A stretch of DNA of 5,755 nucleotides from an uncultured Eubacteriales bacterium. Lineage in GTDB: Bacteria; Bacillota; Clostridia; Oscillospirales; UMGS1783. Shown here in pieces: positions 1 to 5,755 of the stretch; the stretch's first letter is position 1, and every line of letters begins with the position of its first letter. The stretch is taken from NCBI GenBank assembly GCA_900555065.1, contig USJY01000106.1, positions 1 through 5,755 of the forward strand. Direction: 5' to 3'. The position numbers and the translations under genes were made by a program. Below the pieces are notes generated by a model, which saw only the letters and a program-made list of their open reading frames with translations, was not told where the DNA came from and did no database searches.

Positions 1-51
1 CACAAAGCCGCCAGGGCCGTGTGCGCCTGCCAAAGCGTTGTCTGCGCTTAT

Positions 52-81
52 AGTATATAAAAAGAAAAACCGAAATGTCAA
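52..81 (-). promoter_or_regulatory. SigA-type promoter firing leftward out of the window
   Basis: On the minus strand a perfect -35 TTGACA (81 to 76) is followed by an 18-base spacer and a -10 TATACT (57 to 52). Transcription would start near position 45 and run off the left edge, so the gene it serves is not visible. The first 45 bases of the presumed transcript are GC-rich and contain no recognisable ribosome binding site or start. The promoter sits just left of the AT-rich repeat array, which would lie upstream of its -35. The call rests on two near-consensus hexamers in the same orientation as every gene in the window. Confidence 0.7.
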
Positions 82-90
82 CTAAATAAC

Positions 91-182
91 AATAACATTT
101 GTTTGCATTTTGGTTACATTTTGCAATTTAATGTAATATACGTTACAATATAGTATCACAATCGTTACAATTCATTACAAAA
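91..182. repeat. AT-rich array of TTRCA words, possible operator region
   Basis: Related octamers recur on the plus strand: TAACATTT at 93, TTGCATTT at 103, TTACATTT at 114, TTACAATA at 143, TTACAATT at 165 and TTACAAAA at 175. Spacings are 10 and 11 in the left cluster and 22 and 10 in the right, close to one or two helical turns. The 29-base gap between clusters is not in phase. CGTTACAAT is repeated exactly at 141-149 and 163-171. An imperfect palindrome with arms TGTAA and TTACA spans 132-147. The array lies upstream of the leftward promoter at 52-81, so a role in controlling that promoter is the simplest inference. The binding protein is unknown. Confidence 0.45.
121..149 (+). promoter_or_regulatory. 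Possible rightward promoter facing the terminator
   Basis: TTGCAA (121-126), a 17-base spacer and TACAAT (144-149) resemble a SigA promoter, with a 4/6 match at -35 and 5/6 at -10. A start near 156 would reach the hairpin at 179-211 almost at once and make an RNA of only about 55 bases. No plus-strand gene follows. The match may be a by-product of the AT-rich TTACAAT repeats, since the second copy at 165-171 offers another -10-like hexamer. Confidence 0.2.
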
Positions 183-211
183 AGGCGCCGGCTGTAGCCG
201 GCGCCTTTTTT
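179..211. terminator. Bidirectional intrinsic terminator, end of ABC operon
   Basis: A perfect 9-bp GC stem (GGCGCCGGC at 184-192 with GCCGGCGCC at 197-205) closes a TGTA loop. It is flanked by five A on the left and six T on the right, so the full inverted repeat is 15 bp. It can terminate in both directions. For the leftward ABC operon it is the first strong terminator after the stop codon at 450, leaving a 3' untranslated tail of about 240 bases. For rightward transcripts the T-run is slightly better. Confidence 0.85.
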
Positions 212-449
212 CACGCCATTGATTTGTGCTGCCCCGCGCGCCGCCATCAACCCGCTCCCGACGTGCCGACTGAACGCCATACCGGACGTTGCGGGGGGCC
301 TTTTTGACGAAAAACGCGGTGGGATTGACAAGGGGCACTTTGCGCGCTGGGCGGGACGTCGCCTGGGCCCTTCGCGGATGGCGGGCGGTTCGACCGCGCC
401 GGCCGCACGGGTGCGCGCCGGAAACCTCGGATTTTGATTGGTATCTACA
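212..449 (-). other. GC-rich 3' untranslated tail of the ABC operon
   Basis: This stretch lies between the downstream ABC stop codon and the terminator. Open frames occur on both strands, but none has a ribosome binding site or a recognisable protein, and the longest minus-strand frame runs through the terminator. A small hairpin (GCGGT/ACCGC, 385-397) is the only structure I noted. I see no gene here. Confidence 0.5.
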
Positions 450-2198
450 TCAGAGGGCGCTTGTGTCAAACTGGCTGTTATAGAGCTGTCGGTAAAACCC
501 GTCCGCGGCCATCAGCTGTTCGTGCGTGCCGCGCTCAATAATCCGGCCGTCGCGCATGACGAGAATGCAGTCCGCGCTGCGGATGGTGGACAGGCGATGG
601 GCCACTATAAAGCTGGTGCGGCCCTCCATCATGGCGGCAAAGGCCTTTTGGACGCGAACCTCGGTGCGGGTGTCGATTGAGCTCGTCGCTTCGTCCAGAA
701 TGAGCATGGGCGGTCGGGTAAGCATGACGCGCGCGATGCAGAGCAGCTGTTTCTGGCCCTGCGAGATATTTCCGTCGCTCTCGCCGATGCGGGTGTCGTA
801 GCCCTGCGGCAGGCGCTTGATAAAGCCGTGGGCATACGCGGCTTTGGCAGCCGCCACAATCTCATCCATGGTCGCGTCTTCGCGTCCGTAAGCGATATTG
901 TCGCGGATGCTGCCCGAGAAAAGCCAGCTGTCCTGCAGCACCATGCCGTAGTGGACGCGCAGGGATTTTCGCTGCAGCCGGTCGATCGGCACGCCGTCCA
1001 CCCGGATTTCGCCGCCGTCTACGTCGTAAAAACGCATGAGCAGATTGATCAGCGTCGTCTTACCGCAGCCGGTCGGGCCGACGATGGCGATCCGCTGGCC
1101 CGGCTCCACGCGAAAGCTCATATGCTCGATCAGCTTCTCATCTTTTCGATAGGAAAAGGACACGTCGTCAAGTTCTACACGGCCGGCGCAGGTTTCAAGC
1201 GCTTTGGCGTCCGGCGCGTCGGGCGGCTCGGGCTCCACGTCGAGCAGTTCAAACACGCGCCGCGCGCCCGCAATGGCGGACTGCAGTTCGGCGACGACGC
1301 CCGAAATCTCGTTAAAGGGCTTCGTATACTGGTTTGCATAAACGAGAAAGGCTGACAGACCGCCTACGGACAATCCGCCCGCAATAACGCGCAGCGCGCC
1401 GAAGATACCGACCGCCGCGTAGACCAGGCCGTTGACAAACCGGGTGCAGGGGTTGACCATAGCCGAGAAAAACTGTGCGCGCAGGCCCACTTTGTTCAGA
1501 TGCTCGTTGACCTCGTCGAACCGCGCCTGGGCGCGCTGCTCGTATCCGAAGGCCTTTACGACCGGCTGGTTGCCGAGGATCTCTTCAATCAATCCCCCGA
1601 GCCGGCCGCGAATGGTCGACTGCTCGCGGAAGGTACGGGATACGCCGCGTGCGATAAATCCCGACACGAACAGGCTGACGGGCGTTATCACAACCACGAC
1701 CGCGGTAATGGCGGGGCTGAGCGAGAGCATGAATCCAATGGTTCCAAACACGGTTACAACGCCGGTGAACAGCTGTGAAAAGCCCTGCAGCAGGCCGTCG
1801 GATATCATGTCCACATCGGTCACGATCCGGCTCATCAGGTCGCCGCGCGCAGCGCCGTCGATATAGGACAGCGGAATTTGCTCGAGCTTGCCGAAAGCAG
1901 CCTCACGGATGTCGCGCACCGTATTGCCCGTCACGATATTGGTGCACAGGGACATAAGCCACTGGAAGCCGGCCGAAAGCAGGATTACGACGGAGAACTG
2001 GATAAGTATTTTCAATATCACAGGGAAGTCCACGTTTCCCGGACCGATGATAAAGTCAATGGCCCGGCCGCTGAGTACCGGCGCATACAGGGTCAGCAGC
2101 ACCTGCAGTACGGCGAATACGACCGCCAGCGCCAAATAGAGACCGTAGGGCCTTGTATAGGTGAGCATGCGCGCAAGCACGCCTTTTTTCATATTCAT
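450..2198 (-). CDS. ABC exporter half-transporter, catalytic-site subunit
   Basis: This 582-residue protein fuses a six-helix exporter membrane domain (hydrophobic segments near residues 17-42, 61-85, 137-158, 163-184, 243-272 and 276-295) to a C-terminal ATPase domain. Visible motifs are the A-loop Tyr350, Walker A GPTGCGKT (374-381, Lys380), Q-loop Gln422, signature SQGQ (479-482), Walker B LILDE with catalytic Glu503, D-loop SSID (506-509) and switch His534. The signature deviates from SGGQ, as in the TM288/BmrD-like partner of heterodimeric exporters. It should pair in the inner membrane leaflet-facing dimer with the product of the gene immediately upstream and export a hydrophobic or amphipathic compound. 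The substrate cannot be read from sequence. The ATG at 2198 is favoured because GGAGGAGG lies 7 bases before it; a second ATG two codons on is less well spaced. Length is normal for the family. It is translated after a 4-base ATGA overlap with its partner. Confidence 0.93.
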   Translation of the reverse strand: MNMKKGVLARMLTYTRPYGLYLALAVVFAVLQVLLTLYAPVLSGRAIDFIIGPGNVDFPVILKILIQFSVVILLSAGFQWLMSLCTNIVTGNTVRDIREAAFGKLEQIPLSYIDGAARGDLMSRIVTDVDMISDGLLQGFSQLFTGVVTVFGTIGFMLSLSPAITAVVVVITPVSLFVSGFIARGVSRTFREQSTIRGRLGGLIEEILGNQPVVKAFGYEQRAQARFDEVNEHLNKVGLRAQFFSAMVNPCTRFVNGLVYAAVGIFGALRVIAGGLSVGGLSAFLVYANQYTKPFNEISGVVAELQSAIAGARRVFELLDVEPEPPDAPDAKALETCAGRVELDDVSFSYRKDEKLIEHMSFRVEPGQRIAIVGPTGCGKTTLINLLMRFYDVDGGEIRVDGVPIDRLQRKSLRVHYGMVLQDSWLFSGSIRDNIAYGREDATMDEIVAAAKAAYAHGFIKRLPQGYDTRIGESDGNISQGQKQLLCIARVMLTRPPMLILDEATSSIDTRTEVRVQKAFAAMMEGRTSFIVAHRLSTIRSADCILVMRDGRIIERGTHEQLMAADGFYRQLYNSQFDTSAL

Positions 2199-3928
2199 GC
2201 GCCCGCCTCCTCCGTCTCCAACTGCGTCTGGCAGATCTCCCGGTAGGCAGGGCAGGTCGCGTACAGCGTGTCATGATCGCCGAGGCCGCATACGGCGCCG
2301 TCGTCGAGTACAAGGATCTGGTCCGCGCCGCGGATGGTGTGCAGACGCTGCGAAATGAGAATCGTCGCGCCCCTGCCGCGCCGTTCGCGCAGCGCGCGGC
2401 GCAGCGCGGCTTCCGTGGCGAAATCCAGGGCGCTTGCGCTGTCGTCCAGAATCAAAATTTCCGGGTCGCCCACAAGGGCGCGGGCAATGGTCAGACGCTG
2501 GCGCTGGCCGCCTGAGAAGTTCAGGCCGCCCTGCTCCACCTGCGTGTCCAGCCCGTCGCGCAGGCGGGATACGAACTCCGACGCCTGCGCCATATCCAGC
2601 GCCGCCCAGATCTGTTCGTCGGTCGCGTCGGGGACGCGCCATTTCAGGTTGTCGCGCAGCGTACCGGAAAAGAGGACGGCGCGCTGCGGCACATACCCGA
2701 TCCGGCCGCGCAGCTGTTTTTGCGGATAGTCGCGCACGTCTACGCCGTCTACACGGACGCAGCCCGAGGTCACGTCGTAAAAACGCAACAGCAGAGCGAC
2801 AAGCGTGGATTTACCGGAACCCGTCGGGCCGATAATGCCGAAGGTCTCGCCTGGCGCGATGCGGAAATCCAGTCCGGCCAGGGCCGTCTCCGACGTGCCG
2901 GGATAGGCGAAGCTCACCTGCTCAAACGCCACCGCAGGCGCGCCCGACTGCGGCGCGGGGGTCGACGACTGCGGGTCCGTAACGGAGCTCTGCAGTTCAA
3001 ATATTTCATTGACACGCGCGGCGGAAGCCGAAGCGCGCGTAAATATTACGACAAGGTTGGCCACAACGACCATGGCCAGCATGATCTGCATCATATAGTT
3101 GACAAGGGCGATTATTTCACCCTGGCTCAGGCCGCCCGCGTCCACCTTAACCCCGCCGAACCAAATAATGGCCACGATCGCGAGATTTGCGATGACGGCG
3201 ATGGCGGGATTGAGCAGGGCTGAGATCTTGCCGACGGCGACCGTCGTGTCCCGGTATTCGTCTGCGGCGGCGTCAAACCGCCGTTTCTCCCGATCCCCTG
3301 CGCCAAAGGCGCGGATGACGCGCACGCCCGCCAGGTTCTCGCGCGTGATCAGCGACACCCGGTCGAGCTGCTTCTGCATCTTTTTATAATAGGGTACCGA
3401 CCGCGACATGACAAGATAGAGCGCCAGCGCGATCAGGGGCATGGCGATTAAAAAGATCAGCGAGAGCTTCCAGTCGATCAGCATCGCCATCACCGTCGCG
3501 CCCACGGCGAGAAACGGCGCGCGGACGACGAGCCGTATCAGCATGGCCACGGCGAGCTGGAGCTGGTTTACATCGCCCACCATGCGCGTGATCAGCGACG
3601 GGACCCCGACCCGGTCCAGCTCCGCATGGGAAAGGCTGTTGATCTTTTGAAACAGGTCGCGGCGCAGGGCCGTCCCCACGCCCTGCGAGGCCACTGAGGC
3701 GAAGTACTGGCAGGTGAGGGAACTTGCCAGTCCCACCACGCCGAGCAGCACGATTACACCGCCCATGCGCAGGACATAGCCCCTGTCCCCCGCGGCGACG
3801 CCTACGTCGATAATCTGCGCCATGCACAGCGGCACGATCAGCTCGAATACGGCTTCCAGCCACTTGAATATCGGGCCGAAGATCACCTGTTTTTTGTACA
3901 ATTTCAAATAGCGGGCAAGCTTACGCAA
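2195..3928 (-). CDS. ABC exporter half-transporter, degenerate-site subunit
   Basis: Read from a TTG start this is a 577-residue half-transporter: six membrane segments (near 15-38, 52-75, 126-148, 153-174, 236-259 and 270-297), a Ser/Pro/Ala-rich linker (about 318-333) and an ATPase domain. Walker A is GPTGSGKS (367-374, Lys373), the Q-loop is Gln415, and the signature SGGQ (472-475) is canonical. Walker B reads LILDD, so the catalytic glutamate is Asp496. The switch histidine is Gln527 (ISQR). These losses are typical of the TM287/BmrC-like subunit, which binds ATP but hydrolyses it poorly at its own site; that role is inferred from the family. The TTG at 3928 is chosen because AAGGGAG lies 7 bases upstream and the protein then begins RKLARYLKLYKK, the usual N-terminus. 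The open frame continues to 4054, but that extension would be encoded by the promoter and terminator. First gene of the operon, and translationally coupled to the next. Confidence 0.92.
   Translation of the reverse strand: MRKLARYLKLYKKQVIFGPIFKWLEAVFELIVPLCMAQIIDVGVAAGDRGYVLRMGGVIVLLGVVGLASSLTCQYFASVASQGVGTALRRDLFQKINSLSHAELDRVGVPSLITRMVGDVNQLQLAVAMLIRLVVRAPFLAVGATVMAMLIDWKLSLIFLIAMPLIALALYLVMSRSVPYYKKMQKQLDRVSLITRENLAGVRVIRAFGAGDREKRRFDAAADEYRDTTVAVGKISALLNPAIAVIANLAIVAIIWFGGVKVDAGGLSQGEIIALVNYMMQIMLAMVVVANLVVIFTRASASAARVNEIFELQSSVTDPQSSTPAPQSGAPAVAFEQVSFAYPGTSETALAGLDFRIAPGETFGIIGPTGSGKSTLVALLLRFYDVTSGCVRVDGVDVRDYPQKQLRGRIGYVPQRAVLFSGTLRDNLKWRVPDATDEQIWAALDMAQASEFVSRLRDGLDTQVEQGGLNFSGGQRQRLTIARALVGDPEILILDDSASALDFATEAALRRALRERRGRGATILISQRLHTIRGADQILVLDDGAVCGLGDHDTLYATCPAYREICQTQLETEEAGA
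2206..2213 (-). promoter_or_regulatory. Ribosome binding site of the downstream ABC gene
   Basis: GGAGGAGG reads on the minus strand 7 bases before the ATG at 2198. It lies inside the last codons of the upstream ABC gene. Combined with the ATGA stop/start overlap it lets both subunits be made at similar levels, through re-initiation or direct entry. Confidence 0.8.
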
Positions 3929-3935
3929 GATGATA

Positions 3936-3942
3936 CTCCCTT
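3936..3942 (-). promoter_or_regulatory. Ribosome binding site that fixes the TTG start
   Basis: AAGGGAG on the minus strand is separated by 7 bases (TATCATC) from the TTG at 3928. No ATG or GTG lies at a workable distance, so this site decides the start of the upstream ABC gene and shortens it by 42 residues relative to the longest open frame. Confidence 0.75.
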
Positions 3943-3965
3943 CTGCAGCATAATTATTTTTCTCT

Positions 3966-3994
3966 AGTATAGCACGGCAGCCGCCGCGCTGGAA
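3966..3994 (-). promoter_or_regulatory. Extended -10 promoter of the ABC operon
   Basis: On the minus strand TGC precedes TATACT (3971 to 3966), an extended -10 element with a 5/6 hexamer. Seventeen bases upstream the -35 position is TTCCAG (3994 to 3989), a poor match, consistent with dependence on the TG extension or on an activator. Transcription would start near 3959 and give a leader of about 30 bases, enough for the ribosome binding site but not for a riboswitch. The promoter lies just beyond the terminator at 4016-4041, so the operon appears independently expressed. I see no clear operator palindrome next to it. Confidence 0.65.
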
Positions 3995-4015
3995 CAGATT
4001 CAGCGTCTGTATTTC

Positions 4016-4041
4016 TAAAACCGGGCAAAAGCCCGGTTTTA
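4016..4041. terminator. Hairpin terminator between pncB and the ABC operon
   Basis: A perfect 11-bp inverted repeat (TAAAACCGGGC and GCCCGGTTTTA) closes an AAAA loop. The GC core is 6 bp, and a run of four T follows on either strand. It would end leftward transcription from pncB before the ABC promoter begins. The T-run is short, so read-through is possible. It sits nearly 500 bases beyond the pncB stop codon, unusually far for the terminator of that gene. Confidence 0.7.
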
Positions 4042-4079
4042 ACAGGTGTGCCACCCGTAACGCCGGAAAGCGCAGGCGC

Positions 4080-4144
4080 GGGCGCGAGGCGCAGGGGCAC
4101 GGCGTGAGGGGCGCGAGGCGCAGGGGCGCAGGGGCGCGGATGGG
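4080..4144 (+). repeat. Direct repeats with regularly recurring G-runs
   Basis: A 19-base sequence, GGGCGCGAGGCGCAGGGGC, occurs exactly at 4080-4098 and 4109-4127, a 29-base period. GCAGGGGC occurs at 4091, 4120 and 4128. G-runs of three or four fall at 4080, 4094, 4108, 4123, 4131 and 4142. The last four fit a quadruplex-type pattern with loops of 11, 4 and 7 bases on the plus strand. RNA made from pncB would carry the C-rich complement. Confidence 0.7.
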
Positions 4145-4198
4145 AAAAAGTCATGTATAGGTGCAGATATAGCAGCGCCGGCCGGGGCGCGGGGCCCG

Positions 4199-4279
4199 AG
4201 GCGCGGGCACAGGCGCAGGCGCGGACGCGGGCGTAGACGCGGGTTCAGGCGCGGACGCGAGGCGCGAGGCGCGAGGCGC
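4199..4279 (+). repeat. Degenerate hexamer array ending in three heptamers
   Basis: Ten consecutive hexamers run from 4199 to 4258. Most fit RGRCGY (AGGCGC, GGACGC, GGGCGT, AGACGC), with GGGCAC and GGGTTC as variants. Three exact tandem copies of GAGGCGC follow at 4259-4279. The exact heptamers suggest recent slippage, while the hexamers are older and diverged. Read on the minus strand in one frame the hexamers would code for alternating Ala/Pro or Ala/Ser, but no gene start supports this. Confidence 0.75.
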
Positions 4280-4532
4280 GGATACGTACACACGGGCACG
4301 GGAGCGCGGAGAAAATTGCGTTTCAAGCGGACGTTTGGCATGCAACACCGGTTCGGACACGGACAAATCATGGGCGCGGACGTCCGGCTCAGGCATACAA
4401 GCAAAGCGCGGGCGGATTACAAATGGCATAACGCGGACGTTCGGACGCGCGCGAAACACGCACACGTGCAAAGCGCAGGCGCGCCGGACAACGCACGGGC
4501 GCAAATACGCAGACGTACAAGCGGGGCATGGT

Positions 4533-5755
4533 CTAGCCGCCGTATTGTTCCAGCATCCGCTGTTTGAGCGACCAGAGCTGTTCCGACAGATCCACGTAAT
4601 AGCGGTGCGGATTGGAAAAGCGTTTGAGCTCGTCCCACAGACGCGCCGTCATATGGACGCAATAGGCCTGTATCTCCGGCAGGGCAGGCGGGCTGTAAAC
4701 CTGCCTGCCCGCGCGGAATACAGGCACGAGCAGCGGTTCGGCCGTGTATTTCTCCACAGTCTTACGCTTCCAGACGTGTTCCGGGTCGAACAGGGCGATC
4801 GGTTTTGTAAAGTCGGGCTGTTCATCGTACAGACAGATCAGGTCCGCAATCGCCATCGCACCTTCGTCGTACAGGCGGTAGACCTTCTTAAAATGCGGCG
4901 TGGTGATTTTGGCGACGTTGTCGCTGACCTTGATGCGCGGCTGCAATGCGCCGGACGCGTCCTGCGCCGCAGCCAGCTTGTACACGCCGCCCAGGACCGG
5001 GTCGCTCTTGGCAGTGATCAGCCGTTCGCCTACGCCGAACATATCCACCGGCGCGCCCTCCGCCAAGAGATTTTCAATGAGATATTCGTCCAGCGCGTTG
5101 GTGACAACAATCTTGCACCAGGGCAGACCCGCTGCGTCCAGCATAAGCCGGGCCTGCTTGGACTGGTAGGTCAGGTCGCCTGAGTCAAGCCGGATGGCGC
5201 AGGATCTTATTCCCTGCGGAACGAGCACTTCGTGAATGGCGCGGATGGCGTTGGGCACGCCGCTGCGCAGGGCATGGTAAGTATCCACCAATAACACTGC
5301 GTTCTGCGGGTAGAGCGTAAGGTACGTCTTGAACGCCTCGTACTCGCTGTCGAACATCTGCACCCAGGAGTGCGCCATCGTCCCGCTGGCGGGTACGCCG
5401 TACAGCTGGCTGGTTCGGGTACAGGATGTGCTCGCAACACCGCCGATATAGGCCGCCCGGGCGCCCAATACGGCGGCAGAGGGACCGTGGGCGCGCCGCG
5501 CGCCGAATTCAGATACGGGCCGACCCGCCGCAGCGCGGACGATCCGGTTGGCCTTGGTGGCAATCAGGGTCTGATGGTTTATGGTGAGCAGAAGAAACGT
5601 TTCCACCAGCTGCGCCTCGACCGCATTCGCCCGCACCGTAAGGATGGGTTCGCCGGGGAATACCGGCGTTCCCTCCGGAACGGCCCATACGTCGCCGGTA
5701 AACCGAAAGGTGCGCAGATACTCCAGAAACGCCTCGGAAAAAACGCCTCTGCCCC
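4533..5755 (-). CDS. pncB: Nicotinate phosphoribosyltransferase, 5' end cut by window
   Basis: This cytoplasmic enzyme of the Preiss-Handler NAD salvage route joins nicotinate to PRPP, with ATP hydrolysis, to give nicotinate mononucleotide. The frame is open to the right edge: 406 residues plus the TAG stop are visible, beginning GRGVFSEAFLEYLRTFRFTG, so roughly 70-90 N-terminal residues of a usual 470-490 are missing. Numbering from the first visible residue, VPEGTPVFPGEP (25-36), EAQLVET (46-52) and INHQTLIATKA (58-68) are typical. GTMAHSWV (124-131) carries the histidine (128) that is phosphorylated in this family. RLDSGDL (188-194), GVGERLIT (240-247) and GGVYKL (255-260) line the substrate pocket in homologues. 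The C-terminal NPHRYYVDLSEQLW block is also typical. A GTG at 5636 is internal, not the start, because conserved family sequence continues upstream. The enzyme looks intact where visible. No NAD-linked gene or regulatory site is seen nearby. Confidence 0.93.
   Translation of the reverse strand, partial: GRGVFSEAFLEYLRTFRFTGDVWAVPEGTPVFPGEPILTVRANAVEAQLVETFLLLTINHQTLIATKANRIVRAAAGRPVSEFGARRAHGPSAAVLGARAAYIGGVASTSCTRTSQLYGVPASGTMAHSWVQMFDSEYEAFKTYLTLYPQNAVLLVDTYHALRSGVPNAIRAIHEVLVPQGIRSCAIRLDSGDLTYQSKQARLMLDAAGLPWCKIVVTNALDEYLIENLLAEGAPVDMFGVGERLITAKSDPVLGGVYKLAAAQDASGALQPRIKVSDNVAKITTPHFKKVYRLYDEGAMAIADLICLYDEQPDFTKPIALFDPEHVWKRKTVEKYTAEPLLVPVFRAGRQVYSPPALPEIQAYCVHMTARLWDELKRFSNPHRYYVDLSEQLWSLKQRMLEQYGG

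Larger units (their letters stand above)
4042..4532. other. GC-rich low-complexity intergenic tract, no gene supported
   Basis: This 491-base stretch separates the pncB stop from the nearest terminator. Two blocks are extremely GC-rich: 60 of 70 bases at 4071-4140 and 85 of 100 at 4181-4280. They are separated by a short AT-richer island around 4141-4175. Block one carries 19-bp and GCAGGGGC repeats; block two is a hexamer/heptamer array. The part nearer pncB (about 4320-4530) is less extreme but repeats GCGGACGT at 4327, 4376 and 4433, with alternating purine-pyrimidine runs at 4445-4453 and 4456-4470. Open frames exist on both strands, but they encode Pro/Ala/Arg-rich low-complexity peptides and lack ribosome binding sites. 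I recognise no RNA gene or mobile element. On position it is probably the 3' untranslated region of pncB. Confidence 0.6.

Noticed and set aside
143..469. 108-residue minus-strand open frame after the ABC operon
   Set aside because: It begins inside the ABC gene, runs through the terminator into AT-rich control DNA, and has low-complexity Arg/Pro-rich sequence with no ribosome binding site.
828..1355. 175-residue and similar plus-strand frames opposite the ABC genes
   Set aside because: They mirror the ATPase domains in other frames, have no initiation signals and no recognisable protein family.
4016..4060. T-box-like sequence GGGTGGCAC on the minus strand just before the terminator hairpin
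   Set aside because: The T-box core word matches in part, but it lacks the following CCGCG. The 3' arm of an antiterminator is barely present, no Stem I or specifier loop can be seen upstream in the low-complexity tract, and the ABC operon has its own promoter after the hairpin.
4151..4504. 117-residue minus-strand open frame, Pro/Ala-rich C-terminal half
   Set aside because: It has no ribosome binding site at the frame start or at the internal ATG (4429), its composition follows the hexamer repeat, and competing frames of equal quality overlap it.
4080..4530. CRISPR-like array
   Set aside because: Repeat units are short (6, 7 and 19 bases) and degenerate, spacers are not uniform, and no cas genes are near.
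4335..5183. 282-residue plus-strand open frame
   Set aside because: It is antisense to pncB, whose conserved motifs fix the coding strand; long opposite frames are expected in GC-rich genes.

Overview
The window carries three genes, all reading leftward (minus strand). From right to left they are the 3' part of a nicotinate phosphoribosyltransferase gene (pncB, cut by the right edge) and a two-gene operon for a heterodimeric ABC exporter. The left end holds regulatory DNA for another leftward gene outside the window. The coding regions are GC-rich, while ribosome binding sites are strong and Bacillota-like (GGAGGAGG, AAGGGAG). One gene starts with TTG, and the promoters fit the SigA consensus, one with an extended TG -10. 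Together with the exporter type this suggests a GC-rich member of the Bacillota, probably a Clostridia-like anaerobe. That is inference; no 16S rRNA or other taxonomic marker is present.

Layout from left to right. Positions 1-180 are an AT-rich control region (about 24% GC over 61-180). It holds a good leftward SigA-type promoter and an array of TTRCA words spaced by about one or two helical turns. A perfect bidirectional hairpin terminator (179-211) separates this from the ABC operon. Positions 212-449 are a GC-rich operon 3' tail with no convincing gene. Positions 450-2198 and 2195-3928 are the two ABC half-transporters, coupled by a 4-base ATGA overlap. The operon has its own promoter at 3966-3994, just downstream of a second hairpin terminator (4016-4041). 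Positions 4042-4532 are an unusual low-complexity stretch, about 85% GC in its core, built of hexamer, heptamer and 19-bp repeats. It lies between the pncB stop codon and the nearest terminator. Positions 4533-5755 are pncB.

The two ABC proteins fit each other as partners. The upstream subunit has lost both the catalytic Walker B glutamate (Asp instead) and the switch histidine (Gln instead). The downstream subunit keeps both but has a changed signature motif (SQGQ). In the head-to-tail dimer these changes fall in the same nucleotide site, giving one degenerate and one consensus ATPase site, as in the BmrC/BmrD, LmrC/LmrD and TM287/TM288 families. pncB is a separate NAD-salvage unit and shows no sequence-based functional link to the exporter.

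I see no mobile element, CRISPR array, tRNA or rRNA. The parts least explained by ordinary annotation are the GC-rich repeat tract downstream of pncB and the AT-rich TTRCA array at the left end. I found no clear evidence for a new multi-gene system.
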